Numbered from the stretch's first letter, positions 55,201 to 63,891 are shown. The stretch is 64,000 nt of DNA from Comamonas flocculans (GCF_007954405.1 NZ_CP042344.1:2666001-2730000); one strand, 5' to 3'. Numbers and translations: made by a program. Notes: generated by a model from the sequence alone, not told the origin.

Positions 55201-55363
55201 GGCGATCCCCTTCTTGCTGCACGAATCCGCCAAAGCGTGGAAGCGTGGAACCGGATCGACGGGTTTGAGGAAAACCACGGATGCGGTTTTGCGCTTGCGT
55301 CGAAAGCCGTCGACACGGATTGCCGTAAAAGCACAAGAGCGGCAATTCGCTAGTAATGAACAC

Positions 55364-55382
55364 TATAGATTGTAGCTCTATA
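55364..55382. promoter_or_regulatory. putative operator of the XRE regulator
   Basis: The inverted repeat TATAGA-TTGTAGC-TCTATA has perfect 6-bp arms in an AT-rich stretch between the divergent DUF2958 and XRE genes. It overlaps possible -10 hexamers, suiting autoregulation by the 97-aa repressor. Confidence 0.55.
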
Positions 55383-55425
55383 AGGCGCAGTCGACTGTCA
55401 TCTTGGATTTCGGGGAGATCCAAGG

Positions 55426-55719
55426 TTGGCAGCGAAACACACATTGTCGGAGGCGTTGAAAACCATCAGGAAGGCCCGTGGACTGAGCCAGGAAGCCTTC
55501 TCGGATGTGTCCAGCCGCAACTACATGAGTTCGCTGGAGCGCGACCTGAAAAGTCCCACCCTGAACAAGCTGGCCGAGCTGTGTGAGGTCATGGAGGCTC
55601 ACCCGCTCACGCTGCTGACGCTGGCCTATGCCGGCGACGACGCGCAGCGGGCTGAGCAGCTTCTGGCACAAGTGCGGCAGGAAATGGACGCCGTGCTGAA
55701 GAAAGACGATGCGCGGTAG
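55426..55719 (+). CDS. XRE-family transcriptional regulator
   Basis: A 97-aa DNA-binding protein, probably from TTG at 55426. Helix-turn-helix: LKTIRKARGLSQEAFSDVSSR and NYMSSLERDLKSPTLNKLAEL. The C-terminal helix ends LKKDDAR. The only rightward gene of this backbone part. Likely a repressor acting on the TATAGA dyad and the leftward ICE genes. Confidence 0.88.
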   Translation: MAAKHTLSEALKTIRKARGLSQEAFSDVSSRNYMSSLERDLKSPTLNKLAELCEVMEAHPLTLLTLAYAGDDAQRAEQLLAQVRQEMDAVLKKDDAR

Positions 55720-55739
55720 TCTGCATTGGCGTTGGCCTA

Positions 55740-55867
55740 GCCGATCCGGCGCGAGCCGGTTCGACAGTATCGTGGGGTGCCAAGCGCCGCGCGGCGGGGA
55801 TAGCCGCAAGGCTTTCCCCGGGAGAAAAGCGAAACGCGCAGCGCCCCGCCGCGTGGGCGGGGCGCTG
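55740..55867. repeat. GC-rich ICE repeat, copy A, with 12-bp hairpin
   Basis: Starts GCCGATCCGGCG, then GCCGGTTCGACAGTATCG, GCCAAGC and GCGGCGGGGATAGCC. It ends in CAGCGCCCCGCC-GCGTG-GGCGGGGCGCTG (55839-55867), a perfect 12-bp stem. It fills the gap between the convergent ends of the XRE gene and DUF736; the hairpin is 7 bp past the DUF736 stop and may terminate it. Confidence 0.75.
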
Positions 55868-55874
55868 GCGGCCG

Positions 55875-56189
55875 TCAGGCCGCCTGGGGCTTGCTGCGCG
55901 ACCAGATCAGGTTGTGCGTGCCGCCTTCCTCCTCGATCAGCCGGGCATAGACCGTTGCCGGGAAAGAAGGATCATCCAGGGTCACGGAGATGTAGAGCCG
56001 CTCGGCCTTGCTGACCTTGCGCCACGCCGCGCCGATGTCATAGCCTGCCGCCTGCACGCGGAAGTCGGGGGCGTGTTCGTTGTCCCCCTTGTCGTTGGGA
56101 ACCAGCTTGGCCTTGACGTTGATGGTCAGGGTACGCAGCGTGCCAGTGAAACCGTCTTTGTCCGCGGTGAAGGTGCCGATGGTTGCCAT
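55875..56189 (-). CDS. DUF736 domain protein
   Basis: A 104-aa cytoplasmic protein, start MATIGTFTADKDGFTGTLRT after TAAGGAG. DUF736 core: KAKLVPNDKGDNEHAPDFRV, AAWRKVSKAERLYISVTLDD and YARLIEEEGG. Very common on ICEs and plasmids of alpha- and betaproteobacteria; function unknown. Confidence 0.9.
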   Translation of the reverse strand: MATIGTFTADKDGFTGTLRTLTINVKAKLVPNDKGDNEHAPDFRVQAAGYDIGAAWRKVSKAERLYISVTLDDPSFPATVYARLIEEEGGTHNLIWSRSKPQAA

Positions 56190-57068
56190 GATGAATCTCC
56201 TTACGGTTGAACAAGGTTCGCGCCCATCGCGTCCTTGTTGTGATCCGACCGGCGGGGGACGGGCTGGCTGCACCGCTTGCGGGCGCAACGCAGTGGAGCA
56301 CCGGGAGGCGAAAAGAATTTGGCCCGCGAGGAATGCGCGCAGCGCAGGGGAAATTGTTTTCGCCGGACGGTTGCAGCCATGAAGTCCGAGGCGCAGCCGT
56401 GCCCCCGCCAGGATTCACAACAACACAAGGACGCCTTGGGCCGAACCCATACCCCGAAAGGAGACATCGCCAGCTCGGCATCCCCACACGACGGTTTCAG
56501 CGGCACGCCCCCTGACTCGGCAAGGCCATTCCCCAATGACCAGCAGGAACACGTCCCTTCCCACGCAGGCAGCCATGCTTGCAGTGCGGTGTGGAGCCCC
56601 AAGGAGGGCCGGGTGGCATATCTGTTAACCGTCATTCGTGACACATAGGCAACGAACTGCCAAAGCGTCGGGGACGGCACGCATTCGCACAACCCGCCGC
56701 AGCAAGCCACGGCGCACCCACCGAGCACCGCCCATACGGCGGGGCGCTGGCCCTGGCCGATCCGGCGTCGGCGGTTCGGCGGTATCGCAGGGGCGCCAAG
56801 CCTGCGCGGCGGGGATGGGCCTTGCGCCGATCCCCCGGAGGCAAGCGTGGCGCGCAGCGCCGCAGGCGCGTAGGCGTGAGGGATAGACGCCCGAATGGCC
56901 GTGACTCGGAACGAGGCACGGGGCGCAGCCCAATAGCCCGGCGGCGCTTTGCGTCGACACGCCATCCCGCATCAAAAGCTCCAATCAACCGAAGCGCCCC
57001 GTATCACCGACGAGTTACGGAATCGGTGTAAGGTGATAGGTGCCCCTCGATTCGCAGGTTCTCGCTCT
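56190..57068. other. 880-bp non-coding region between DUF736 and the EamA gene
   Basis: Open frames occur by chance in this GC-rich DNA but none has a credible start and family. It must contain the DUF736 promoter on the left. The right part is repeat copy B. Confidence 0.55.
56756..56962. repeat. GC-rich ICE repeat, copy B
   Basis: Shares GCCGATCCGGCG, GGTTCGGCGGTATCG, AGGGGCGCCAAGCCTG and CGCGGCGGGGAT with copies A and D. Its second half (GCGCAGCGCCGCAGGCGCG, GAATGGCCGTGAC, GGGGCGCAGCCC, CCCGGCGGCGC) is shared with copy C. B and C flank the EamA gene in direct orientation. Confidence 0.75.
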
Positions 57069-58118
57069 ATGACCGGACGCTCGTCCATCCTCGCCGCCCT
57101 GGCGGCCGCACTGCTGTTCGGCGCCAGCACGCCCTTTGCCAAGCAGATGGTCGGTGACGTTTCACCCATCATGCTGGCCGGACTGCTGTACCTGGGCAGC
57201 GGCATCGGCCTGTGGACAGTTCGCCTCATCAGGGATCGCGGCTTTGCCGCGCCCAGCCTGCCCGCATGGGAATGGCCCTGGCTGCTCGGCGCCATCGCCA
57301 GCGGCGGCGTGCTTGGCCCTTTGCTGTTGATGATCGGGCTGACGCACACCACGGCCGCCGATGCCTCGCTAATGCTCAACATGGAAGCGGTGCTGACGGC
57401 CGTGCTGGCATGGGTCGTCTTCCACGAAAACGCCGACCGGCGTATCGTGCTGGGCATGGCCTTCATCGTGGCGGGCGGCCTGCTGCTGGCCTGGCCACAA
57501 CACGATGGCATGGGACACAGCAGCACGCTGGGCAGTCTGGCCGTGGCCGGCGCCTGCCTGTGCTGGGCGGTGGACAACAACCTGACACGCAAGGTGTCGG
57601 CCTCCGATGCCGTATTCATCGCCGGCACCAAAGGGCTGGTGGCGGGCGTCACGAACCTCGCGCTGGCCCTGGCGCTCGGCGCCACGCTGCCGGCGTGGCC
57701 GCGCGTGACGCAGGCCATGAGCGTCGGGTTGGCCGGCTACGGCGTCAGCCTGGCGCTGTTCGTGCTGGCCTTGCGCGGCCTCGGTTCGGCGCGCGCGGGC
57801 GCGTATTTCTCGACAGCCCCCTTCATCGGCGCTGCCATCGCCATCGTGTCCCTGGGTGAGCCGACCTCGGGGGTGTTCTGGCTGGCGGCGGCGCTGATGG
57901 GAATAGGTGTCTGGCTGCACCTGACCGAGCGGCACGAGCACGAACACATGCATAAACCGATGGCCCATGCCCATCGGCATGTGCATGACCAACACCACCG
58001 CCACACCCATGATTTCCCGTGGGATGGCGTCGAGCCGCACGCCCACCCGCATCGGCATGAGCCCCTCTTGCACAGCCATCCGCATTTCCCGGACGTGCAT
58101 CACCAGCACAGCCATTAG
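57069..58118 (+). CDS. EamA/DMT-family transporter with His-rich C-terminal tail
   Basis: A 349-aa inner-membrane protein, start MTGRSSILAALAAALLFGA. Ten helices in two EamA repeats (to about residue 288), then a cytoplasmic tail of about 60 residues with more than 20 histidines (HEHEHMHKPMAHAHRHVH and similar to the end). Such tails bind transition metals; the transporter may move a metal complex or sense metal. It stands between repeats B and C and next to the mer genes, so it may have come as a unit. Confidence 0.85.
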   Translation: MTGRSSILAALAAALLFGASTPFAKQMVGDVSPIMLAGLLYLGSGIGLWTVRLIRDRGFAAPSLPAWEWPWLLGAIASGGVLGPLLLMIGLTHTTAADASLMLNMEAVLTAVLAWVVFHENADRRIVLGMAFIVAGGLLLAWPQHDGMGHSSTLGSLAVAGACLCWAVDNNLTRKVSASDAVFIAGTKGLVAGVTNLALALALGATLPAWPRVTQAMSVGLAGYGVSLALFVLALRGLGSARAGAYFSTAPFIGAAIAIVSLGEPTSGVFWLAAALMGIGVWLHLTERHEHEHMHKPMAHAHRHVHDQHHRHTHDFPWDGVEPHAHPHRHEPLLHSHPHFPDVHHQHSH

Positions 58119-58138
58119 CGCATGTGTCGTGCGCTTGA

Positions 58139-58296
58139 CCGAGCCGGCATAGCCGGTTCGGCGATATTCGAGGGGCGCCAAGTAGAGCGCGCAGCGCCGC
58201 AGGCGCGAAGGCGCGGGATTGAGGCCGAATGGCCGTGACGGCGAAGTCGGCATGGGGCGCAGCCCGCAAAGCCCGGCGGCGCATCGCGCCGACACG
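58139..58296. repeat. GC-rich ICE repeat, copy C
   Basis: Carries AGCCGGTTCGGCGATATTCG and AGGGGCGCCAAG, then the B-type second half (GCGCAGCGCCGCAGGCGCG, GAATGGCCGTGAC, GGGGCGCAGCCC, CCCGGCGGCGC). Lies between the convergent ends of the EamA gene and merR. Confidence 0.75.
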
Positions 58297-58382
58297 CTCC
58301 AGTCAGTCTGCACTCAGCAAAAACCCGGATGCAGGGTGGTGACGGCAGAAGTAAGGGTGTGGAAATCGAAGCTTCGCGGGCA

Positions 58383-58778
58383 TCAGTCCGCACCCAGGGC
58401 GTGGATGATGGGGCAGTTACCCTTCATCGCGCCCGCATCGCACTGGCGCAGCAGAGTCATGAGCGCCCTGCGCATCGCCGCCAAGTCGGCCAGCTTGGTT
58501 TCGATAGCCTCCAGCTTGTGCGAGGCCAGTTCGCGCGTTTCGGCACAGGCATGGGCCTCGTCGAGTTCGAGCAAGCCGCCGATCTCTTCCAGCGTGAAGC
58601 CGAGTGCCTGTGCCCGCTTGATGAAGCGCACGCGCTTGACCGTGGTGGCGTCGTAGCGGCGATACCCGTGAGCCGGCTTGTCCGGCTCCGGCATCAGCCC
58701 GCGCCGCTGGTAGTAGCGGATGGTCTCGACGTTTACGCCAGCCTCGTCAGCCAGACCCCCTATCGTCAGCGCGCTCAC
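58383..58778 (-). CDS. merR: mercury-responsive regulator MerR
   Basis: A 131-aa dimeric regulator, start GTG at 58778. N-terminal winged helix (LADEAGVNVETIRYYQRRGL), dimer helix, and the three Hg(II) ligands Cys78, Cys113 and Cys122, with the 35- and 9-residue spacing of Tn501 MerR. It binds the operator at 58793-58814 and controls the divergent merTP genes. Confidence 0.94.
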   Translation of the reverse strand: MSALTIGGLADEAGVNVETIRYYQRRGLMPEPDKPAHGYRRYDATTVKRVRFIKRAQALGFTLEEIGGLLELDEAHACAETRELASHKLEAIETKLADLAAMRRALMTLLRQCDAGAMKGNCPIIHALGAD

Positions 58779-58789
58779 TGGTCGCCCCC

Positions 58790-58820
58790 TTGACTCCGTA
58801 GCATGGTACGGAGTTTAGAG
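58790..58820 (+). promoter_or_regulatory. mer operator-promoter
   Basis: Perfect dyad ACTCCGTA (58793-58800) and TACGGAGT (58807-58814) between -35 TTGACT (58790-58795) and -10 TTAGAG (58815-58820), 19 bp apart. This is the MerR-activated promoter layout of Tn21/Tn501. Confidence 0.88.
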
Positions 58821-58851
58821 TGGCACGTGTCGAAGACGTTCACGCACGCTC

Positions 58852-59199
58852 ATGTCCACCTTCAACTTCAAGAACTCGCTCGTCGCCGGGACGCTGGCTG
58901 CCATCGGCGCCTCGGTGTGCTGTGTGGTGCCGCTGGTGCTGCTGATGATGGGCATCGGTGGTGCCTGGATCGCCAGTCTCACCGCGCTGGAGCCGCTGCG
59001 GCCTTGGTTCATTGCAGCAACGTTTCTGTTCGTGGGTTTGGCGTTTCAGCGTCTGTACTTTCAACAGCCGGCCTGCGAGCCCGGCGCCGCCTGCGCCCAA
59101 TCGAGCGTCCTCAAGCGCCAGCGGCTGATCTTCTGGGCCGTTGCGCTGGTGCTTCTCGCCTTGTTGTCGGTGCCCTGGCTGGCACCCTTGTTTTTCTGA
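58852..59199 (+). CDS. merT: mercuric ion transporter MerT
   Basis: A 115-aa inner-membrane protein with three helices. Cys23-Cys24 in the first helix (SVCCVVPL) and Cys75/Cys81 in the cytoplasmic loop (PACEPGAACAQ) match the Hg(II) relay of MerT. Imports Hg(II) received from MerP. merP follows 10 bp downstream. Confidence 0.94.
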   Translation: MSTFNFKNSLVAGTLAAIGASVCCVVPLVLLMMGIGGAWIASLTALEPLRPWFIAATFLFVGLAFQRLYFQQPACEPGAACAQSSVLKRQRLIFWAVALVLLALLSVPWLAPLFF

Positions 59200-59209
59200 A
59201 GGAGCTTTC

Positions 59210-59488
59210 ATGCGCAAATCAGTCGTATCGCTGCTCGTCGCGCTGTCGCCGTTCGCTGCCCTGGCCGCAACGCCCCAGACGGCGACGCTCAATGTACAGA
59301 ACATGACCTGCGAGCTGTGCCCGGTCACGGTGAAGAAGTCTCTGGAGAAGGTGCCTGGCGTTAGTCAGGTCAGGATCGACTTCGCCAAGAAGACGGCGAC
59401 CGTCACGTTCGATGCAGAACAGGCCCAAGTCTCGACGCTCGTGAAGGCGACCACCGACGCGGGCTACCCTACGACGGTGCACAAATGA
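59210..59488 (+). CDS. merP: periplasmic mercury-binding protein MerP
   Basis: A 92-aa exported protein: signal peptide to about residue 20 and a heavy-metal-associated fold with NMTCELC (Cys34, Cys37; usual MerP has GMTC). SD AAGGAG. Passes Hg(II) to MerT. Stop overlaps the next start by 4 bp. Confidence 0.94.
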   Translation: MRKSVVSLLVALSPFAALAATPQTATLNVQNMTCELCPVTVKKSLEKVPGVSQVRIDFAKKTATVTFDAEQAQVSTLVKATTDAGYPTTVHK

Positions 59489-59712
59489 TAACAGGCACGC
59501 CCACACTGGAGTCGGTGCTGACCTGCCCGCACTGCGGGCATGTCAGGCGTGAGACCATGCCGACCGATGCCTGCCAGTTCTTCTACGAGTGCGAACGGTG
59601 CAAGACGTTGCTGCGGCCGAAGGCGGGCGACTGCTGCGTTTTCTGCTCCTACGGATCGGTCAAGTGCCCGCCCATGCAAATGCAGCAGAGTTGCTCAAGT
59701 TGCAGCACGTGA
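59485..59712 (+). CDS. GDCCVxC domain protein
   Basis: A 75-aa cysteine-rich cytoplasmic protein with 11 cysteines: CPHC (14-17), CERC, the GDCCVFC signature (48-54) and SCSSC at the end. Translationally coupled to merP. Family members sit at the end of small mer clusters; thiol-mediated capture of Hg(II) is an inference. Confidence 0.85.
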   Translation: MITGTPTLESVLTCPHCGHVRRETMPTDACQFFYECERCKTLLRPKAGDCCVFCSYGSVKCPPMQMQQSCSSCST

Positions 59713-59833
59713 TGGACGCCACGGCTGCAATCTGACTGACGCGCTGCGTGGGCAGGAGGCTCGCGCTTTCGACGCCGCAGCCTGAACCTCTACGAAAGCG
59801 GCGGCGTTCTGATTTGGTTGTTGGCCTTGAACA

Positions 59834-59865
59834 CCGGGCGCGGCCACTGCCGTGCCCGGATTTTT
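59834..59865 (+). terminator. rho-independent terminator after the mer cluster
   Basis: Stem CCGGGCGCGGC/GCCGTGCCCGG (one G-U pair), loop CACT, then ATTTTT. It lies 121 bp after the last mer gene. Confidence 0.75.
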
Positions 59866-59871
59866 GAAGTT

Positions 59872-59906
59872 CACCGCGCCCAGGGCGGAACGGCCTGGGC
59901 GCGGTG
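59872..59906. repeat. 13-bp perfect inverted repeat
   Basis: CACCGCGCCCAGG and CCTGGGCGCGGTG with a 9-nt spacer, just past the stop of the leftward 69-aa gene. Probably a stem that ends its transcript, although no T-run follows. Confidence 0.6.
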
Positions 59907-59916
59907 CTGAACGCGG

Positions 59917-60126
59917 TTATTCCTTCGTCTCGATGATCCACCACACGGCTCGCGGCAAGGCGTGGCCCGTGATGGGATGAATGTCGGTGAGGTCTGCGCG
60001 GGCCGTCCAGCCCGAGGGCGGGCGGTAGCCGCGCACATCGCCATCGCCGTGCCAGCGGCGGGCACGTACCGTGCCGGGCGCGTAGCTCGCCGCCATGCGC
60101 GGGCGGCTGGTAGTGGTGCGGGTCAT
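59917..60126 (-). CDS. conserved ICE hypothetical protein (69 aa)
   Basis: A small basic protein starting MTRTTTSRPRMAASYAPG after AAGGAG, ending PRAVWWIIETKE. The frame extends upstream but without a better start. It lies 62 bp after the ParB-like gene. I recall similar proteins beside ParB genes of these elements; no function known. Confidence 0.65.
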   Translation of the reverse strand: MTRTTTSRPRMAASYAPGTVRARRWHGDGDVRGYRPPSGWTARADLTDIHPITGHALPRAVWWIIETKE

Positions 60127-60188
60127 GGGAGCTTCTCCTTCCAGCGAAGCGCCCCGGTCGAAGCCGGGGCGTTCGCCTTCTGCACGGG

Positions 60189-62243
60189 TCAAGCGGCCAG
60201 CGCCTCGGCGGGTTCATCCGCCATTGCCTCGGCATCCTCCGGGGCGTCCTGCTCCGGGCCTGCCTCCTGCGGGCCTTCGGCCTTGAAGATGGCAGGCATC
60301 CAGCCCGTGCCATCGGCCAGCCGCTCGGCTTCGCTGGCAATGTCGGCCTTCTTGAGCTTTGCCAGCCGGGTGACGGATTCCGGTGCAAACGCGCCCACGG
60401 CATCGAGAATCACGGCCTTGGAAACGTGCTTGAAATACCCCTCGGCGGTCGGCTGCCACCATGCGGCCATGTCGAGGCCCACGGCCTGCGCCAGTTCCGC
60501 GCCGGGCTGGTGCGGCGTGGCGCGGGGCGTCACCACGTCCACCGCGGAAGCCACGCACACGGCCAGCAGCCGCACCAGTTCATCTTACGGCTTCGCCAGC
60601 AGCACGGCGAACAGTTCGGCGCTGTTCTCCGGCAAGGCTTCGCCCGCCACCTGTTGCAGTTCGCGGAGTGCCACGGCGGCGGGAGCTTCCGGCCAGTCCG
60701 GGGCCATGCCTTCCAGCCGGTCTTGCACTTTCAGGCCCACGCCCAGCGGCAGAGAATCACGGCTGCGGCCATAGCGGCTTTCCTGCAAGACGGTCTGCAC
60801 CATGCCATGCACCACTGCGGCCAGCGCAGCTTGCGGATGCCGTGCGACTTCGATTTGCAGCGCGGCGGTGCGGTGGGCGCTCAAGCGTTGCGCCAGCCGA
60901 TCGGACATGGCGGCGGTCTTGGGTTGCCTATCATCGTCTCCGTCCTCGCCGTCGTCGTCGTTCTCGGCTTCGCCTTCGCTGCCGAATCCTTGGCGCAACC
61001 GTTCCAGCGTGCGCAGCGCCTTGGCCTCGGCCTCGCGCATCAGGCCACGATGAATGACGGCCTCGCCGTTGCGGTCGATGGTGACGATGGCACCGGCTGC
61101 GGCCTTCACGTTCGCGCCGTAGTCCTGCAAGCCATCTTCCAGCGCCTGTAACTGCTCGCCCAGGGTTTCGCCTTCCTCCTGCGAGGCGTCGGCCTTGTCC
61201 TCGTCGTCGGCGTCCATCGCAGCATCCACCGCTTCGGCAACCTCCTGCATCTTGGCTTGCAGCTTCTCGATGCGTGCCGCTTCGCGCTTGTTCGGCTCGC
61301 GGCGCTCCTTCGGCGCACGCTGGAAAGCGTGCAGGTCGGCATAGGTCACGCCCAGCGTGGCATCCACCCATGCCCAACCCTCGGCGCGGACAGTGGCGGC
61401 GATGCCTGCCAGCTTGTCTTGCGCCAGCCGTTCCAGCAGCGCGGCATCGGTCAGATACACGCCCGCATCACCTTCGGCGAACAGGTCACGGCGGATGCCG
61501 CCGCCTGCGGCCTCGTAGGTTTCCAGCCCGACGAAGCGCACCAGCGGATGCCGGTAGGCGTCAATCTCGCGCTCGGTGAGGCGTTCGCGCAAGTGCGAGG
61601 GATGGCGCTGCCACTGCGGGGCATCGTAGAACGCGCTTTCCTGCGCCGCGTGGTCGTCGGTAATGGACAAAGCCATCAACTGGTCAAGGCTCACGGCGTC
61701 GGCCCGATAGTCCGCCATCAGACGCGGCGACACATTCGCCAGCTTCAAACGGCGCTGCACCACCAGCGGCGTGACGCTGAAATCCGCCGCAATGTCCTCG
61801 ATGGGTCGGCCTTCGGCCACCAGCGCGGCGAATGCCTCGAACTGGTCTGCCGGGTGCATGGCTTCGCGCTGCACGTTTTCGGTGAGGCTGGCCGTGCGGG
61901 CCGTGCCATCGGCCACCAGCAGGCAAGGCATCTCCCATTCCCTGCTGATGCGGTGCTTTTTCGCCAGCAGCTTGAGGGCCGCGAGGCGCCGGCCACCGGC
62001 CACGACTTCGTAATGCTCGCCATCGCTGGCGGGAATCACGATCAGGTTTTGCAGCAGGCCCACGCGCTGGATGCTCGCGGCCAGTTCGGGGATGGACATG
62101 CGCGGGGTCTTGCGCACATTGCGGTCCGTGGGGCGCAGCACCAGCCGCGACAGCGGAACCAGCATCAGGTTCTTGGTCGGGTCGGCGGCTTCCAGCGCAG
62201 GGGCTTGGATGGCGCGGGCTTCGGTTTGGGTAACGGCGTTCAT
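60189..62243 (-). pseudogene. ParB-family partition/nuclease-like protein, interrupted by an ochre codon
   Basis: Start MNAVTQTEARAIQ at 62243. ParB core: IPELAASIQRVGLLQNLIV, GGRRLAALKLL, TENVQREAMHPADQFEAF and a helix-turn-helix region; long acidic middle (about 400-440). Codon 553 is TAA (60587-60585), right after ELFAVLLAKP. The same frame then continues without shift (DELVRLLAVCVASAVDVV to EPAEALAA) for 131 codons, the usual C-terminus of this ICE family. A single CAA-to-TAA change explains it. The 552-aa product keeps the ParB domain and may work. Confidence 0.88.
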
Positions 62244-62308
62244 GGTGAATCTCCAATCGAGTGAAACAAGGGAATGGAGGGGAACCGCCCCTCCGGCGGG
62301 GGAACGGT

Positions 62309-63139
62309 TCAGGCTTTGAGCTGGCGCATGCCATCGGCCAGCAGCCACAGGGCGCGGTTCAGGCGAATATCGGAATCAATGCCCTGCACGGGTCGGGTCT
62401 GCTGCCTGCGGCCATTGGCGGCGCGGCCATGCAGTCCGCCCTTGGTCAAGTTCTCCTGCGTGCGGTTGAACACACTCCACAGGTCGGGGCGGCGGTCGTC
62501 GAACCGGCGCGGCATCAAGATTTGCGATTCGGTGATGGGCGTGGGCTTGTTGTCCGTGGGGTCGTACTTGAGGGCCAGCGCGGAACGGGCGAACACTTCG
62601 GCTTCGCCTTCATCCAACGTGATCGCGCGCATGGCATCGCGGGATTCCTTCACCCGCTCGAAGCCGCTCAACACCTCGAAAGCGCCTTCGATGACGGAAC
62701 CGGCCACGTCGCCTTTGTGGGGTACGCGCACGTCCGCCACGGTGTCGCCGCACACAAGGCCATTGCTGCAAACGAAACGGAACATCCCGGCCAGCATCTG
62801 ATAGCTGCTGGTGCCATCGTGCGAGTTCAGCAGCACGATTTCGTTAGCCTCCGCGCCGTTGATCTGGCTGGCGTGGCGCAGGCGCAGCATGTGTTTCGTG
62901 TGCTCTCGCTTGCCTTCATCGCGCACGCGGGTTTGCGTCACCATGAAGGGCTGGAAGCCTTCTTTGCGAAGCTCGGTCAGTACGGCAGCCGTGGGGATAT
63001 AGGCGTACCGCTCGGAACGGCTCTCATGCGGGGCATCCGCGAAGATGGACGGGGCCACCCTGCGAATCTGGTCATCGGACAGCGGGTAATCGCTGCGCAG
63101 CGAGGGGGAACGGGAAGCGAAACGGGATGCGAGTTGCAT
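62309..63139 (-). CDS. DUF932 domain protein
   Basis: A 276-aa cytoplasmic protein, start MQLASRFASRSPSLRSDYPL after AGGAG. Core: ERYAYIPTAAVLTELRKEGF, NSHDGTSSYQMLAGMFRFVC, NGLVCGD, and a C-terminal RPVQGIDSDIRLNRALWLLA. Matches DUF932 proteins of plasmids and ICEs, sometimes called phage/plasmid-like TIGR03299; function unknown. Directly before the ParB-like gene. Confidence 0.88.
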   Translation of the reverse strand: MQLASRFASRSPSLRSDYPLSDDQIRRVAPSIFADAPHESRSERYAYIPTAAVLTELRKEGFQPFMVTQTRVRDEGKREHTKHMLRLRHASQINGAEANEIVLLNSHDGTSSYQMLAGMFRFVCSNGLVCGDTVADVRVPHKGDVAGSVIEGAFEVLSGFERVKESRDAMRAITLDEGEAEVFARSALALKYDPTDNKPTPITESQILMPRRFDDRRPDLWSVFNRTQENLTKGGLHGRAANGRRQQTRPVQGIDSDIRLNRALWLLADGMRQLKA

Positions 63140-63891
63140 GGTCTTTCTCCTGACAAAAAGAGGTTTGCTGTTCACACCGCACACCGGATTCCTAGATTCG
63201 GAGCCCAGCCTTTCGGCTGTTCGGTGCGGTCGGCACGAGGAACCCGGTTGGCCCTGTTGCCACCGTCTTTCCTGAGTTCATCGCCCGCGACGGTCAGGAG
63301 CGCGCGAACGGGCGCCGTCAAGGAGGCAAGCACAGGGTTGGTGCGGCCCGCAGGCGCAGCCGAGGACACGGCCCTGCGCGCCTTGACGGCGCACGGGCGC
63401 GGGCTACAGTCGCGGACAAGGTGATGGAGTCAGGAAAGACGGCTGGACATGGCAACGGCCTTCCCCACACGCCGACCGCACGGCAAGCGAAGCGCGCAGG
63501 CCCGGATCTGGAAGCCGGGCCGGAGGCGTCAGCCGAGCGGAGCGAGGGAACGATGGAAGCCCGAAGGGGCGAGACGCCGCAGGCGGCTCGATGCGAAGCA
63601 CGACAGCGCGACCGGCCATCTCCCAATGGCCGGGGACGCCCAGCCTTCAAGGGTCGATGAGCACCAGACGCAGGGGATGCACCACGCCCCAGGCATCGGG
63701 AAGCGGGTTCTGCTATAGCTGCGGAATCTTGGCCGAGTCGGCGCAGCCGGTTCGGCGGACTTTAGGGGCGCCAAGCCTGCGCGGCGGGGATAGCCCGCAG
63801 GGCTTTCCTCCGGAGAACAAGCCGAAGGCGCGCAGGCATCGCGCCGCGTGGGCGCGATGCGAGGGGCGTCCCGCGACGCCCCAAGGCTGGA
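63140..63891. other. 750-bp non-coding region upstream of DUF932
   Basis: GC-rich, with many chance open frames and no recognisable protein. It should hold the promoter for the DUF932-ParB transcript. The right end is repeat copy D. Confidence 0.5.
63732..63860. repeat. GC-rich ICE repeat, copy D, with 10-bp hairpin
   Basis: GCCGAGTCGGCG, AGCCGGTTCGGCGG, AGGGGCGCCAAGCCTG and GCGGCGGGGATAGCC align with copies A and B. It ends in GCATCGCGCC-GCGTG-GGCGCGATGC (63836-63860). The loop GCGTG equals that of copy A while both stem sides differ together. The hairpin lies 31 bp past the stop of the leftward gene at the window edge. Confidence 0.75.
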
